A stretch of DNA of 64,000 bases from Stenotrophomonas sp. UBA2302. GTDB lineage: Bacteria; Pseudomonadota; Gammaproteobacteria; Xanthomonadales; Xanthomonadaceae. Positions 19,581-30,400 of this stretch are shown here, piece by piece. A program made the position numbers and the translations under genes. Position 1 is the stretch's first letter, and every line of letters starts with the position of its first letter. The notes beneath the pieces are model-generated. The model worked only from the letters and a program-made list of their open reading frames with translations, did not search any database and was not told where the DNA came from. The stretch is from assembly GCA_002345545.1 (NCBI GenBank), contig DDVW01000051.1, positions 20,005-84,004 on the forward strand. The letters run 5' to 3'.

Positions 19581-21875
19581 TCACGAAGGCGCTTTCCTCA
19601 ACCACGGCAACCACTTGGCCACGCCCATCGGTGTCCATGCATGCCGTTGCGGGGCGGGCATCAGGCCGATATCCGAGCTGTCGGTAACTGCCAGAGCGAC
19701 AAAAGCCGCCTGCCCATCCGGTGCCAGGCTCAAGCCGTTGCCCGAACTGAAACGCCCGGCATCAAGGCACCGGCTGCGCTCCAGGCTCCCCAGGACGGTG
19801 AGCTGGCTGAGGCAGTCGCGGCGCATGTGCAGGTAGGCCACGTGGCCATCGCCCGACACCGCCCAGGTACGGTAACGCCAGCGGCTTGGCGCCCGCCCGC
19901 TCAGTTCGCGCACGCTGCCCGGTGTCAGCATCGCGTCCACCTGCCACAGGCCGGCATCGGCCAGCCGTGTGTAGAGAACACGCTGGCCGGCACGGTCAAG
20001 CCGGGCCTGCGAAACACCCTCCAGCGACCCCCGCCGGCGCCACTGTGCCGGGGAGCGCTCGAACAGGCTCAGCTGCATCCGTTCATCCTCGCCACGCTCC
20101 ACCACCAGCACGGTGCCGGCCTGCGAACCGTAGATCGCCTGCAACGGTTCGCGCACCGGTACCGGCAGGCGTTTCCAGTAGCCCTGCTCGGGCATCACCT
20201 CATAGATGCCGGGTTCGCCGTCGTCATCGCGGCCGGTGACCAGCAGGCTGCGGCCATCGGCCGACCAGTCCATTGGCTGCCGCGCTTCGGGCCGGAATCC
20301 TTCGATCACCCGCAGCGAGTCGGGATCCTCCAGCCGCCCCCACCACAACGCGAATACACCCGAGCGGTCGGAGGTGAATGCCAGATGCGCGCCATCGGGC
20401 GACACCATCGGCTGTCCGTCGCGTCCGGATGAGGCGAACAGCCGCTGCGGCTTTTCACCGGTATCACCCAGCGGATACCTGACCAGGGCGAACCGCGGCT
20501 GGTTGCGCTTGAACGCCAGCTGCGCGCCGTTGCCGGAAACCGTCGGACTTTCCGCATCACCCAGGCCAAGATCGCGCAGCACGCCCGTGTCCACCTCCAG
20601 ACGATAGAGCCGCGACTCGCTGTCGACCCTGCGGCCGAACACCATCGCATCGGTGCCCAGCCAGCTCCAGCCGCGCATTTCCGCCGCTTCCTCGGTCAAA
20701 CGCGTGGCATTGCCGCCATCCGCATCCATCACCCACAGGTCACCCACCTGCGGATTGCGTATGAAGCCGATCCGCTTGCCATCGGCCGAATAGCGTGGCG
20801 CATAGTCGAAGTCATCGGGCCCCACCGCATAGGACAGTTCCGACCAGCGGCCGGAGTCCAAGTCCAGCATGCGGATGCCACGGCTGGCGTAACGGCCGGT
20901 CATCGAGCCGAAGATCAGGCGACGCCCATCCGGCGACCAGTCGAAGCTGAGCATCTCGGTGCCGTCACAGCCGGCCACCCGACGCGCGCCGCCACCGGTG
21001 GCGGCCACCAGCAGAACGTCGCACCGCCCTTCCGGCAGGAAACGGGCGAAGGCGATTTCGCGCCCATCCGGCGACCAGGCCGGGAAGCGGTCGGACGCGT
21101 CGGCGGGTGGTTCAAGCAGCTGTACCGCCGTGGTGGCACCGGTACTTTGCACCCACAGGCTCGACAGCCCCGCGTTCTCACGCGCAAAGACCACCAGCGA
21201 TGCATCCGGCGACAACGCGGGAGAGGCCTCGAAGTCGGCGCTGGAGGTGATCAGCCGATACGGGCGCTCGGGACTGCCCACCACCCGGGTGCCGCTGCTG
21301 CTCAGTACGTTCGTGTCAGCCGCTTCCTGGCGCATCCACAGCAACCCGAACATGATCAGGGAACTGGCCAGCAACACCACTCCCACGGCGATCAGCAGGT
21401 AGCGCCGCACGCGGCGGCGTGCCGTACGCAGCGGCTTGTCCCTATCCGCAGCCGGTGTGCTGTCCGGCGCAGAGGAACCTGCTGCTACCGCACCAGCACT
21501 TTCATCAACCGCCACGTCCTGCCACGACACCGGCACCAGCAGGCGATAGCCGGTCCGGGCGATGGTCTCGATGTAGGCCGCGCCATCACTGCCGCTCTCG
21601 CTGCAGGTGAAGGCCTTGCGCAGCTGCGTGACCGCCTGGGTGAGCACGTCGTTGGTCGGCATGGTGTCCGGCCAGACTTCGGCAAACAGCTCGTCGCGGG
21701 TGACAACCTGCCCGGCGTTGCGCGCCAGCACCAGCAACACCGCCACGCTCTTGGGTGTCAGCCGCCGCACGCGGCGCACGCCCGGAAGATGCACCTCACG
21801 CGAGGACACCACTACAAGACAGTCGCCGATCAGCAGCCGGTCGGCTGCCTGTTTTTCAATGTTGGAAGTTTCCAT
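19581..21875 (-). CDS. Membrane-anchored CadC-like regulator with TolB-type beta-propeller
   Basis: A 764-residue protein with three parts. The N-terminal ~110 residues are an OmpR/CadC-type winged helix (VTRDELFAEVWPD, LTQAVTQLRKAF, YIETIARTGYRLLVPV). A single membrane helix follows at about residues 155-177. The rest is a periplasmic beta-propeller with repeated SPDGxxxxF/I blades of the PD40/TolB type. The layout is that of one-component membrane regulators such as CadC, which bind DNA directly from the membrane. The signal sensed and the target genes are unknown. The ATG at 21875 was chosen because it starts just before the DNA-binding domain; the longer frame adds 29 unlikely residues. 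Confidence 0.85.
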   Translation of the reverse strand: METSNIEKQAADRLLIGDCLVVVSSREVHLPGVRRVRRLTPKSVAVLLVLARNAGQVVTRDELFAEVWPDTMPTNDVLTQAVTQLRKAFTCSESGSDGAAYIETIARTGYRLLVPVSWQDVAVDESAGAVAAGSSAPDSTPAADRDKPLRTARRRVRRYLLIAVGVVLLASSLIMFGLLWMRQEAADTNVLSSSGTRVVGSPERPYRLITSSADFEASPALSPDASLVVFARENAGLSSLWVQSTGATTAVQLLEPPADASDRFPAWSPDGREIAFARFLPEGRCDVLLVAATGGGARRVAGCDGTEMLSFDWSPDGRRLIFGSMTGRYASRGIRMLDLDSGRWSELSYAVGPDDFDYAPRYSADGKRIGFIRNPQVGDLWVMDADGGNATRLTEEAAEMRGWSWLGTDAMVFGRRVDSESRLYRLEVDTGVLRDLGLGDAESPTVSGNGAQLAFKRNQPRFALVRYPLGDTGEKPQRLFASSGRDGQPMVSPDGAHLAFTSDRSGVFALWWGRLEDPDSLRVIEGFRPEARQPMDWSADGRSLLVTGRDDDGEPGIYEVMPEQGYWKRLPVPVREPLQAIYGSQAGTVLVVERGEDERMQLSLFERSPAQWRRRGSLEGVSQARLDRAGQRVLYTRLADAGLWQVDAMLTPGSVRELSGRAPSRWRYRTWAVSGDGHVAYLHMRRDCLSQLTVLGSLERSRCLDAGRFSSGNGLSLAPDGQAAFVALAVTDSSDIGLMPAPQRHAWTPMGVAKWLPWLRKAPS

Positions 21876-22088
21876 GCCACTCAGGGAAAAAATCGCTGGT
21901 GGGCACACTCCCGTGCCCGCCCCCTGGAAGCGACGCAACCAGTGAACCGCCAAATTCCGCAAACGGCGTCAACGTGAAAAGCAAAAGTATCTGACCGGAC
22001 GGATATTAGCCTATGGCCGGTTCCCTGCGTATGCGCGCGGGACGACATCAGGCTCTCTCTCGCCGATGAATTCACATAATCCGCTTCA

Positions 22089-22113
22089 ATATTCGCGCCT
22101 CCGGGCGCGATAT
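22089..22113. other. inverted repeat between regulator and channel gene
   Basis: CGCGCC pairs with GGCGCG around a short loop, with flanking AT pairs, and TTTTTAT follows on the plus strand. No plus-strand gene lies upstream, so it is either a weak terminator for the minus-strand channel gene or a palindrome in the promoter region of the CadC-like gene. The rest of the 240-bp gap (21876-22115) holds no recognisable gene. Confidence 0.4.
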
Positions 22114-22115
22114 TT

Positions 22116-22841
22116 TTATCTGGCGTTCATTCTTCCGGCTTTGTGAATCGCCAGTCCCACCAGCCTGGAAACCACCAGTGCCACATACATGACGCCGGCA
22201 AACTGCTCCAGCATGACCAGCGCACGCGCCTGTGGATGTACCGGCACCACGTCACTCAGTCCCACCCCTGAGAGAAGACTGAAGCTCAGATAAAGCAGTT
22301 CGGTCCAACTACGCAATTCGCCCACGCTGTTGGCCGTGAAGCTGCCCGGCAACCAGTACTGGCAGACCGAATACGCGAATGCGAATGCCCACGCCAGCAA
22401 GGTGAAGGTGGCGCCGGCGGCGAACAGCTCGTCACGGGTGACCTTGTGATCCTGCAGCATGTAGGCGATCAGGCTGCAGGTCGTATAGAAATAGAGCAGG
22501 CATTCGAACACCTGCGCCACCATCATCAGGTTGTGCCGCTCCAGCAATACGCCGGCGACCGAGAAGACCACCGCCGGCAGCGCCAGCAGCAAGGCCATCC
22601 AGATCGCCAGCGGACTGCGCCGCACCACCCACACCGCCAGCCCCAGCACCGCCATGCCGAACACGCCGAATACGACGCGGCCAGCCGGCATGTTTTCCAT
22701 CGACGGGTACAGCAGCACGCCCAGCAACTGCACCGCCAGCAGCCATGCCGACGGGTGCCGGCGTGCCAGCACGATCCATTTCAGCCGGGCACGCACCACT
22801 GCTTCCGGTGCTCCGGTGTCAGAACGGGGCGCCTGCTTCAC
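22116..22841 (-). CDS. Ion-channel-like membrane protein
   Basis: A 241-residue inner-membrane protein with about six hydrophobic helices and a pore-loop-like segment before the last one. The segment SLLSGVGLSDVVP resembles the potassium-channel filter TVGYGD-x-P region, but the central TVGYG is replaced by SGVGLS. The last helix (AGVMYVALVVSRLVGL) matches the pore-lining helix of two-TM channels. No voltage-sensor arginine ladder is visible. It may be a divergent cation channel or a non-conducting relative. It lies 11 bp downstream of the DUF4136 lipoprotein gene, so the two are probably co-transcribed. Confidence 0.7.
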   Translation of the reverse strand: MKQAPRSDTGAPEAVVRARLKWIVLARRHPSAWLLAVQLLGVLLYPSMENMPAGRVVFGVFGMAVLGLAVWVVRRSPLAIWMALLLALPAVVFSVAGVLLERHNLMMVAQVFECLLYFYTTCSLIAYMLQDHKVTRDELFAAGATFTLLAWAFAFAYSVCQYWLPGSFTANSVGELRSWTELLYLSFSLLSGVGLSDVVPVHPQARALVMLEQFAGVMYVALVVSRLVGLAIHKAGRMNAR

Positions 22842-22852
22842 GCGCTTGCGCC

Positions 22853-23431
22853 TCAGTGGGTGGCCGCCACCCGGTGGGGATAGGCGGCGAATATCGCCGC
22901 GACCGCGGCATCAATCTGTTCACCGCGCTGCTGCGCGTCGGCACGGCCGACGGTGCCGACCGCGATGCCTTCCCAGACCAGCTGCTTCCGCCGCGCATCC
23001 ACCAGGTCCACATTGAGCGTGCCTTCGGTGTACTGGCGCACATCGGTGCGGTCACGCCAGTACGGCACCGCAACGTAACCGCGGGCGCGGTAGCTGTAGT
23101 AATAGTCGTAGTCCACTTCCGGCATCGTGGTGACGCGGGTCTTGTCCTGCAGGTAGGCATTGAGATTCACCCACAGGTCCGGATCAGCCTCGTCGAACAC
23201 GTAACCGCGGGCTTCCATCTGCGCGCGTACCGCCGCACGGATACGGTTGCTGGTGATGGTGGTGTAACCGTTCTGCTCCAGTGCCAACGGTGTGTAGAAC
23301 GCGAAGCTGCGATAGCGCGAGAAGTCGGCGCCCGGATCGCTCTGGCTGGCAACCCTCGGCCCGCTGGCGCAAGCCGCCAACGCCAGCAGGGAGGACAGTG
23401 CGACCAGGCGGAGTACGGATCGGAATTGCAT
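22853..23431 (-). CDS. DUF4136 lipoprotein
   Basis: A 192-residue lipoprotein. The signal peptide ends in a lipobox LLALAAC, with the lipidated Cys near residue 21. The mature part begins with DFSRYRSFAFY and contains ANVNLNAYLQDKT-like and TEGTLNVDLVDARRKQLVWEG blocks, typical of the DUF4136 family. The function of this family is not known. Ala-Ser after the Cys suggests transport to the outer membrane by Lol. Probably in an operon with the channel-like gene that follows after 11 bp. Confidence 0.85.
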   Translation of the reverse strand: MQFRSVLRLVALSSLLALAACASGPRVASQSDPGADFSRYRSFAFYTPLALEQNGYTTITSNRIRAAVRAQMEARGYVFDEADPDLWVNLNAYLQDKTRVTTMPEVDYDYYYSYRARGYVAVPYWRDRTDVRQYTEGTLNVDLVDARRKQLVWEGIAVGTVGRADAQQRGEQIDAAVAAIFAAYPHRVAATH

Positions 23432-23563
23432 GGCGGTTCTCCCATCGAGGACGGATCAAACGCTAACACGCGCCGGCGTTGCCATGGGTCATGACACTGC
23501 CGGCGCGCCCATCCATGGATCGGCGGCCGGGGGCAGCACGCGACATGTCCCCTGCCCCGGCTG

Positions 23564-25453
<1,890 letters not shown>

Positions 25454-25562
25454 TCAATCCGCACCGGGGTGCGAGGCCATGCGAGGGATTCGCATGGTGG
25501 AACGAAGCGAAGGCGCACGCCGCCCGACATGGCCCATGAGGCACCTGCACTGGCGGCACACG

Positions 25563-25655
25563 AAGCTTCCCTACGCCGGTATCAGCCGGATCAGGTTCGA
25601 AGGGACTGTCTCAACCGCGGCCCGCTGGCCTTGGTACCCCCGCTTCGGCCGGGAT
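25563..25655 (-). promoter_or_regulatory. TPP riboswitch (THI element) upstream of thiC
   Basis: On the minus strand the conserved parts occur in order: GCGGGGGTACC, the CTGAGA-like GGTTGAGACAG, and ACCTGATCCGGCTGATACC followed by GGCGTAGGGAAG. These are the P2-P5 landmarks of the thiamine-pyrophosphate riboswitch. It lies in the thiC 5' leader. No strong terminator was seen between it and the start codon, so control of translation initiation is more likely than attenuation. The remaining bases between 25445 and 25774 hold no gene. Confidence 0.95.
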
Positions 25656-25774
25656 TAGAGCACAAAGCCATCGCACGCTGCACCGCGCGCATCATCACGA
25701 TGGGCTGGAGTCCGGCAACGCAAGCGACATTCCCGGACGCGGCAGAAGACGGCATGCGGCGCAGCCGTCCCCGC

Positions 25775-27481
25775 TCAGTAGCCGGCCGCCTGACCGTCCT
25801 TGCGGCTTTCCGAGGCGCCGTAGTACACGCCGGTTTCCGGGTCGCGCATGATCGCCTGGTAGCCGCCGTACGGGCCGTCGGCGAACACCACGCGGTGGCC
25901 CTTGCGCATCAGCGCGCGGATGGTTTCGTAGGGGAAGCCGGTTTCCAGATTGACCTCGCCACCCTCGCGCATCGCCACCCCCTGCGCGGTAGGTTCGGTC
26001 GAGCCTTCGTGCTGGATGCGCGGCGCGTCACCGGCTTCCTGCAGGTTCATGCCGAAATCGACCAGGTTCATCACGATCTGCGCATGGCCCTGCGGCTGCA
26101 TCGCCCCACCCATCACGCCGAAGCTGGCGAACGGCTTGCCATCTTTGGTGATGAAGGCCGGGATGATGGTCTGGAACGGCCGCTTGCCCGGCGCGTAGCC
26201 ATTCGGGTGATCCTTCTGCAGCACGAACATCTCGCCGCGGTCCTGCAGGATGAAGCCCAGCCCCGGCGGCGCCATGCCGCTGCCCATGCCGCGGTAGTTG
26301 GACTGGATCAGCGACACCATCATGCCGTCGGCATCGGCCACGGTCATGTAGATGGTGTCCCCCTCCTCCAGCTGTTTCGGCGTGCCCGGCTGGGCTTCCT
26401 TCAAGGCCTTGTCCATCGAGATCAGCGCGCGCCGCTGCGCCGCGTAGTCCTTGGACACCAGCCGCTGCACGGGTGGCGGTGAAAACGCCGGATCGGCATA
26501 GAAGCGGGCGCGGTCGGCGAAGGCCAGCTTCTTGGCTTCGACGAACAGATGCACATGCTCGGCCGAGCCGAACGGGATCTTCGAAAAGTCGTAGCCTTCC
26601 AGGATGTTGAGGATCTGCAGCGCGGCGATGCCCTGGCTGTTGGGCGGCAGCTCCCACACATCAAAGCCGCGGTAGTTGCTGCTGACCGGCTCGACCCATT
26701 CGCCCTGATGGCCGGCCATGTCCTCGTAGCTGAGGAAACCGCCGTTGGCCTTGAAAAAATCGCCGATGGTGCGGGCGATCTCGCCCTTGTAGAACGCATC
26801 ACGGCCGCCGTCGGCAATCTTCTGCAGGGTGTCGGCCAGATTCGGATTGCGCCACATCTCGCCCTTGCGTGGGGCGCGGCCATCGATGGTGAACTGCTCG
26901 GTGAAGCCGGGATACTGCGACAGCTTCGGCACCGAGCGGTCCCAGTAGTAGGCGATCACCTCGGCCACCGGGTGGCCGTCGCGTGCATAGCCGATGGCCG
27001 GGGCCAGATTGTCGGCCATCGGTTTGCGGCCGAAGCGCTGGTGCAGTGCGAACCAGCCATCCACCGCACCGGGTACCGATACCGGCAGCGGTCCGGTGGC
27101 CGGGGTCTCCTTCAGTCCGCGGCGCTGGAACTCGGCCAGCGTCAGCGAGCGCGGCGAGCGCCCGGAGCCGTTGTAGCCGTACAGCTTCTGCGTCTTCGGA
27201 TCCCAGACGATAGCGAACAGGTCGCCGCCGATACCGTTGCCGGTCGGCTCCATCAGCCCGAGGGCGGCGTTGACGGCAATGGCCGCGTCCACCGCCGAAC
27301 CGCCGGACTTCATCACCTCCAGCGCGATCTGCGTGGCCAACGGCTGCGAGGTGGCGGCCATCGCATGTGGCGCGATCACCTCCGAGCGCGTGGCAAAGCC
27401 CGGGCCGGTGATGCGGTCGGCGGCCAGTGCCGGGAAGGTGGCAAGGCCGCAAAGGCAGAACAGCGACAACAGACGTGACAT
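25775..27481 (-). CDS. ggt: Gamma-glutamyltransferase, periplasmic
   Basis: A 568-residue gamma-glutamyl transpeptidase precursor. It cleaves or transfers the gamma-glutamyl group of glutathione and related compounds in the periplasm. A signal peptide (LFCLCGLATFPALA) is followed by the large-subunit sequences SGGSAVDAAIAVNAALG and GNGIGGDLFA. Self-cleavage should occur before the nucleophile Thr in GDTIYMTVADADG (about residue 380), where most relatives have TTH. The small subunit carries GMGSGM and the FGVMGGAMQPQGH motif. The start at 27481 gives a clean signal peptide; ten extra upstream residues are possible but unlikely. Confidence 0.92.
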   Translation of the reverse strand: MSRLLSLFCLCGLATFPALAADRITGPGFATRSEVIAPHAMAATSQPLATQIALEVMKSGGSAVDAAIAVNAALGLMEPTGNGIGGDLFAIVWDPKTQKLYGYNGSGRSPRSLTLAEFQRRGLKETPATGPLPVSVPGAVDGWFALHQRFGRKPMADNLAPAIGYARDGHPVAEVIAYYWDRSVPKLSQYPGFTEQFTIDGRAPRKGEMWRNPNLADTLQKIADGGRDAFYKGEIARTIGDFFKANGGFLSYEDMAGHQGEWVEPVSSNYRGFDVWELPPNSQGIAALQILNILEGYDFSKIPFGSAEHVHLFVEAKKLAFADRARFYADPAFSPPPVQRLVSKDYAAQRRALISMDKALKEAQPGTPKQLEEGDTIYMTVADADGMMVSLIQSNYRGMGSGMAPPGLGFILQDRGEMFVLQKDHPNGYAPGKRPFQTIIPAFITKDGKPFASFGVMGGAMQPQGHAQIVMNLVDFGMNLQEAGDAPRIQHEGSTEPTAQGVAMREGGEVNLETGFPYETIRALMRKGHRVVFADGPYGGYQAIMRDPETGVYYGASESRKDGQAAGY

Positions 27482-27654
27482 GGCGCACCCCATGGAAAAG
27501 ACCGGCATCACGATAGCCCGATTCGGCGCTCCTGCGCCGCGTCTTACGCCGCTCTTACGTCACCGGCCTATCTAGTTGGCGCGAACACACGGCCGGTCGC
27601 CTTCCTCGTCGGATCGAACCGCCATCTCGCTTCAACCACAAGGGGCTTTTTGCA
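27482..27654 (+). promoter_or_regulatory. promoter region of the pilus operon with heptamer direct repeats
   Basis: Two copies of TCTTACG occur at 27542-27548 and 27553-27559, a period of 11 bp (one helical turn, 4-bp spacer). A looser copy TCCTGCG lies at 27530-27536. A possible -10 element TATCTA starts at 27569, nine bases after the last repeat. This spacing is characteristic of binding sites for SARP/BTAD regulators, and one is encoded at the other end of the operon (45400-46260). An AAGGGG ribosome site at 27640-27645 precedes the first pilin ATG. Confidence 0.5.
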
Positions 27655-28443
27655 ATGAAATTACGATCCAAGCGCCAGCAAGGCGGTTTCACCCTCGTCG
27701 AAATGGCCGTCGTACTGGTCATCATCGGCGTCATCATCGGCGCGGTCATGATCGGCCGTGATGTGCAGCGCAACGCCGAATACACCCGCATCAAGCAGAA
27801 GTTCGTCGACCAGTGGGTGGTGAGCTACAACAGCTACCACCAGCGTTTCGGTGCACCGGTCGGCGACAACCAGGCCGCACCGCGCCTGATGGTCGGCGGC
27901 CGCGACTACGACATCGACATGACCGCCAATACCGCCAGCAAGGGCGCGGTCTGCAACGTGGCGGCTCCCCGCAACACCACCCCGGCGGTGACGCTGGTGC
28001 CGACCGATGGCGCCAAGCTGCGCGACTTCATGCGCGGCGCCGGCATCAGCCTGGCACCGGGTCGTGGTGAGGGTTTTGAAGACCGCTTCGCCTACCTGGA
28101 CACCAACGGCAACCCGCAGGAAATCCAGATCTGTTTCCAGTGGAACCCGCCGGGCACCGGCTCGGGCTCGGGCAACGTCATGGTCATTTCCGGCCTGACC
28201 CCGGACCTGGCGCGCTCGCTGGACCAGATGATCGACGGCAAGCCCGATCCGCAGGGTGGCGCGTTCCGCCAGGCCGGCATCACCGCACGTGCGGCCTCGG
28301 ACAACGCCGACACGATCAGCGTGGAATGGGCCGGCAACAACACCGACCAGAGCACCGGCTCGACCACGTCCACCGCACAGGGTGGTGGTGACGACACGAT
28401 CCAGGTGATGACGATGGTCGCCCACTACAAGATGAACCAGTAA
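27655..28443 (+). CDS. Prepilin, probable major-type pilin 1
   Basis: A 262-residue prepilin. The class III signal QQGG is followed by FTLVEMAVVLVIIGVIIGA, with Phe1 and the key Glu5 after the cleavage Gly. The head domain contains two Cys (GAVCNV and QICFQW) likely to form a disulfide and ends VAHYKMNQ. The protein is clearly paralogous to the product of 39318-40001: both share VGRDV/IGRDV after the helix, the LTPxLAxxLDQxIDG block and the Cys pair. It is the first gene of the 15-gene pilus operon. A role as the main fibre subunit or as an initiating minor pilin cannot be separated by sequence. Confidence 0.85.
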   Translation: MKLRSKRQQGGFTLVEMAVVLVIIGVIIGAVMIGRDVQRNAEYTRIKQKFVDQWVVSYNSYHQRFGAPVGDNQAAPRLMVGGRDYDIDMTANTASKGAVCNVAAPRNTTPAVTLVPTDGAKLRDFMRGAGISLAPGRGEGFEDRFAYLDTNGNPQEIQICFQWNPPGTGSGSGNVMVISGLTPDLARSLDQMIDGKPDPQGGAFRQAGITARAASDNADTISVEWAGNNTDQSTGSTTSTAQGGGDDTIQVMTMVAHYKMNQ

Positions 28444-28448
28444 CCACT

Positions 28449-29012
28449 ATGGCCACCGCCTCTCTGTTGGGCCGGCTGCGCCGGTCACGCCGTCTATCAC
28501 TGCTGCTGTTCGCGGGCTCGCTCATCGCCCTCGTCATCGCCGCGACGTGGTTCATCGCCGCACGCACGGGCCTTGCCAGGTCCTACGACCAGCTCAGCAA
28601 CCGCAATCAGCTGCTTGCCCAGGCGCAGATGGCCCAACAGGAGGCGCAACTGAAAGTGGAAAACGCGCGTTCCGCGCAACAGGTCATGGACCGCCTGTCC
28701 GCCCTCGGGCTGCAACCCGAGGGCTGGGGCGAACGCATGATCAACCTGCGCTCCACCCAGCTGTCGCGTGACGAATCCGCCGCCCTGCTGGCCGGCATCG
28801 CCGCCGGGCCGGACCGCCTGTTCGGCGCTGAAGCCTTCGAGCTGTCGGTCACCAATCCTGCCGAGGGCCTGTTCCACCTGCCCGTACTCGTGGATGAACG
28901 GATACCGGCCCCCCTGCAGGTGACCTTGCGCGGCAGCCTGCTGTTCCGCACCGGTCCGGCCGACGACAACGGCATCGCCAGCACCAGCACCACGGGAGCC
29001 AGCCAGCCATGA
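28449..29012 (+). CDS. GspM/PilO/MshJ-like inner-membrane assembly protein
   Basis: A 187-residue bitopic membrane protein. A short basic cytoplasmic N-terminus is followed by a membrane helix at about residues 17-38, a coiled-coil (QLSNRNQLLAQAQMAQQEAQLKVENARS) and a small C-terminal domain. This is the layout of PilO, GspM and MshJ, which form the inner-membrane alignment complex with PilN/GspL-type partners. Sequence similarity is low, so the assignment depends on topology and on its place between the first pilin (5 bp) and the GspL/PilN-like gene (4-bp ATGA overlap). Confidence 0.6.
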   Translation: MATASLLGRLRRSRRLSLLLFAGSLIALVIAATWFIAARTGLARSYDQLSNRNQLLAQAQMAQQEAQLKVENARSAQQVMDRLSALGLQPEGWGERMINLRSTQLSRDESAALLAGIAAGPDRLFGAEAFELSVTNPAEGLFHLPVLVDERIPAPLQVTLRGSLLFRTGPADDNGIASTSTTGASQP

Positions 29013-30400
29013 GCATGCAGAGCATCATCCAACTGGCCGGACGCTGGATCGTCTTCGACAACGACACGGTCACCCTCTCCACGACACGTCCGCGCGTGGA
29101 ACAGCCGGCATGGCTGTTCTGCGAGTTCGAAGGCGGTGTCAGCAGCGTGGTTTCGCTGGAAGGCAGCCCCGCACACGCGGTGGCGCTGATCGAAAAACGG
29201 CTGCGCGCCGACGGCATGATCGACGGCGACGGCAAGATCCTCATCCACAAGAGCCGCACCATGGGTGCCGGCTACCAGAGCCTGTTCACCGCCGTACCGC
29301 TGGATGTCTGGCAACAGACCTTCGCCTGGGCCGAGGCGCAGCCCGACCACTGCCTGCTGGTGCCGATCACCTCGCTGATGTGGAACGCGATCAAGTCCGG
29401 CGAGGGCCTGATTGTCCAGAATGGACGGCAGTTCTCGGTGCTGGCGCTGCGCAAGCACGACATCATCCACCGCACGTCGATGGCGTACAGCGAAGACGCC
29501 ACGGACCTGGCCATGACCGTTGGCGCCCTCGCCGGCCAGGTAGCCGACGACCTGGCACGCAACAACGAGGATGGCAGCGAGACCATGGTGTTCCAGTGGT
29601 GTCCGCTGCTGATGCCACAACCACTGCCGGGCGAATCCACGAGCAGCGAGACGCTGGCCGAGATATTTTCAGCCAACACCGGCTGCCAGGTACGCCAGGT
29701 ACCGACCCGCACCTACAAGGACAACGACGGCGGCACCTGGCTGTCGGCCATCGAGTGGGTGCGTTCCCGGAGCTCCACCCGCATCGCCGTCAATCCGCTG
29801 CCGAGCCGTGCCGCCCATCTTGCCGAATGGGCGCTGCCGCTGGCCTCCTGCGCCTCGCTGGTGTTTGCCATCGCACTGGGCGCACTGGGTGCACGCTGGG
29901 CGCTGGCCGCAGGTGAAGCCGACGACCGTGCCGCGCTGATCAACCAGCAGATCGTCCAACTCGAACAGCAGACCCAGGCATTGGCTGGCGATGTGCGCCT
30001 GCCGCAGGGTTTCGATGCGGCACTGGGGTTCATCGAGAAAGCCAAGGGCCTGTCCACCGGCATGGACCCGGTATCCGGGCTGCAGCTGATCCAGGAAGCC
30101 GCACAGGATGAGGTGCGGATCCTGCGGCTGCGTGTGGAACAGCCGGCCGATGCGGCCGGCCAGGCTGCGACCAATCCCCCCGCCGACAGCCGCACCCTGC
30201 GTGTGGACGGCATGGTCGATATCGATCGCGGCACCCCCGGCATGCAGGTGGCGCACTTCGTCGAACGCCTGCGCCGGCAGGGATTCAACCCGGTACCGCT
30301 GGACCCGCAATCGGGGGGCGGCACCCGCACCAGCAATGGCGGCATTTTCTCCTACCTGTTGAGCAGAACCCCTTCATCCGCCGTGGAGCCGACCCCGTGA
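29009..30400 (+). CDS. GspL/PilN/MshI-like inner-membrane assembly protein
   Basis: A 463-residue protein with a large N-terminal cytoplasmic domain (about residues 1-270), one membrane helix (about 272-296), a coiled-coil and a periplasmic domain that includes a ferredoxin-like portion (SRTLRVDGMVDIDR). GspL and MshI share this topology and connect the assembly ATPase to the periplasm. The N-terminal domain is too divergent for me to confirm the actin-like fold of PilM/GspL; the R64 PilO-type accessory protein is an alternative relative. Overlaps with both neighbours (ATGA and GTGA) imply translational coupling. Confidence 0.55.
   Translation: MSMQSIIQLAGRWIVFDNDTVTLSTTRPRVEQPAWLFCEFEGGVSSVVSLEGSPAHAVALIEKRLRADGMIDGDGKILIHKSRTMGAGYQSLFTAVPLDVWQQTFAWAEAQPDHCLLVPITSLMWNAIKSGEGLIVQNGRQFSVLALRKHDIIHRTSMAYSEDATDLAMTVGALAGQVADDLARNNEDGSETMVFQWCPLLMPQPLPGESTSSETLAEIFSANTGCQVRQVPTRTYKDNDGGTWLSAIEWVRSRSSTRIAVNPLPSRAAHLAEWALPLASCASLVFAIALGALGARWALAAGEADDRAALINQQIVQLEQQTQALAGDVRLPQGFDAALGFIEKAKGLSTGMDPVSGLQLIQEAAQDEVRILRLRVEQPADAAGQAATNPPADSRTLRVDGMVDIDRGTPGMQVAHFVERLRRQGFNPVPLDPQSGGGTRTSNGGIFSYLLSRTPSSAVEPTP

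Noticed and set aside
27565..27600. possible sigma-54 promoter (TTGGCGCGAACAC) before the pilus operon
   Set aside because: The -24 GG-like element lacks a TTGCA-type -12 partner at the right distance, and no sigma-54 activator gene is nearby.
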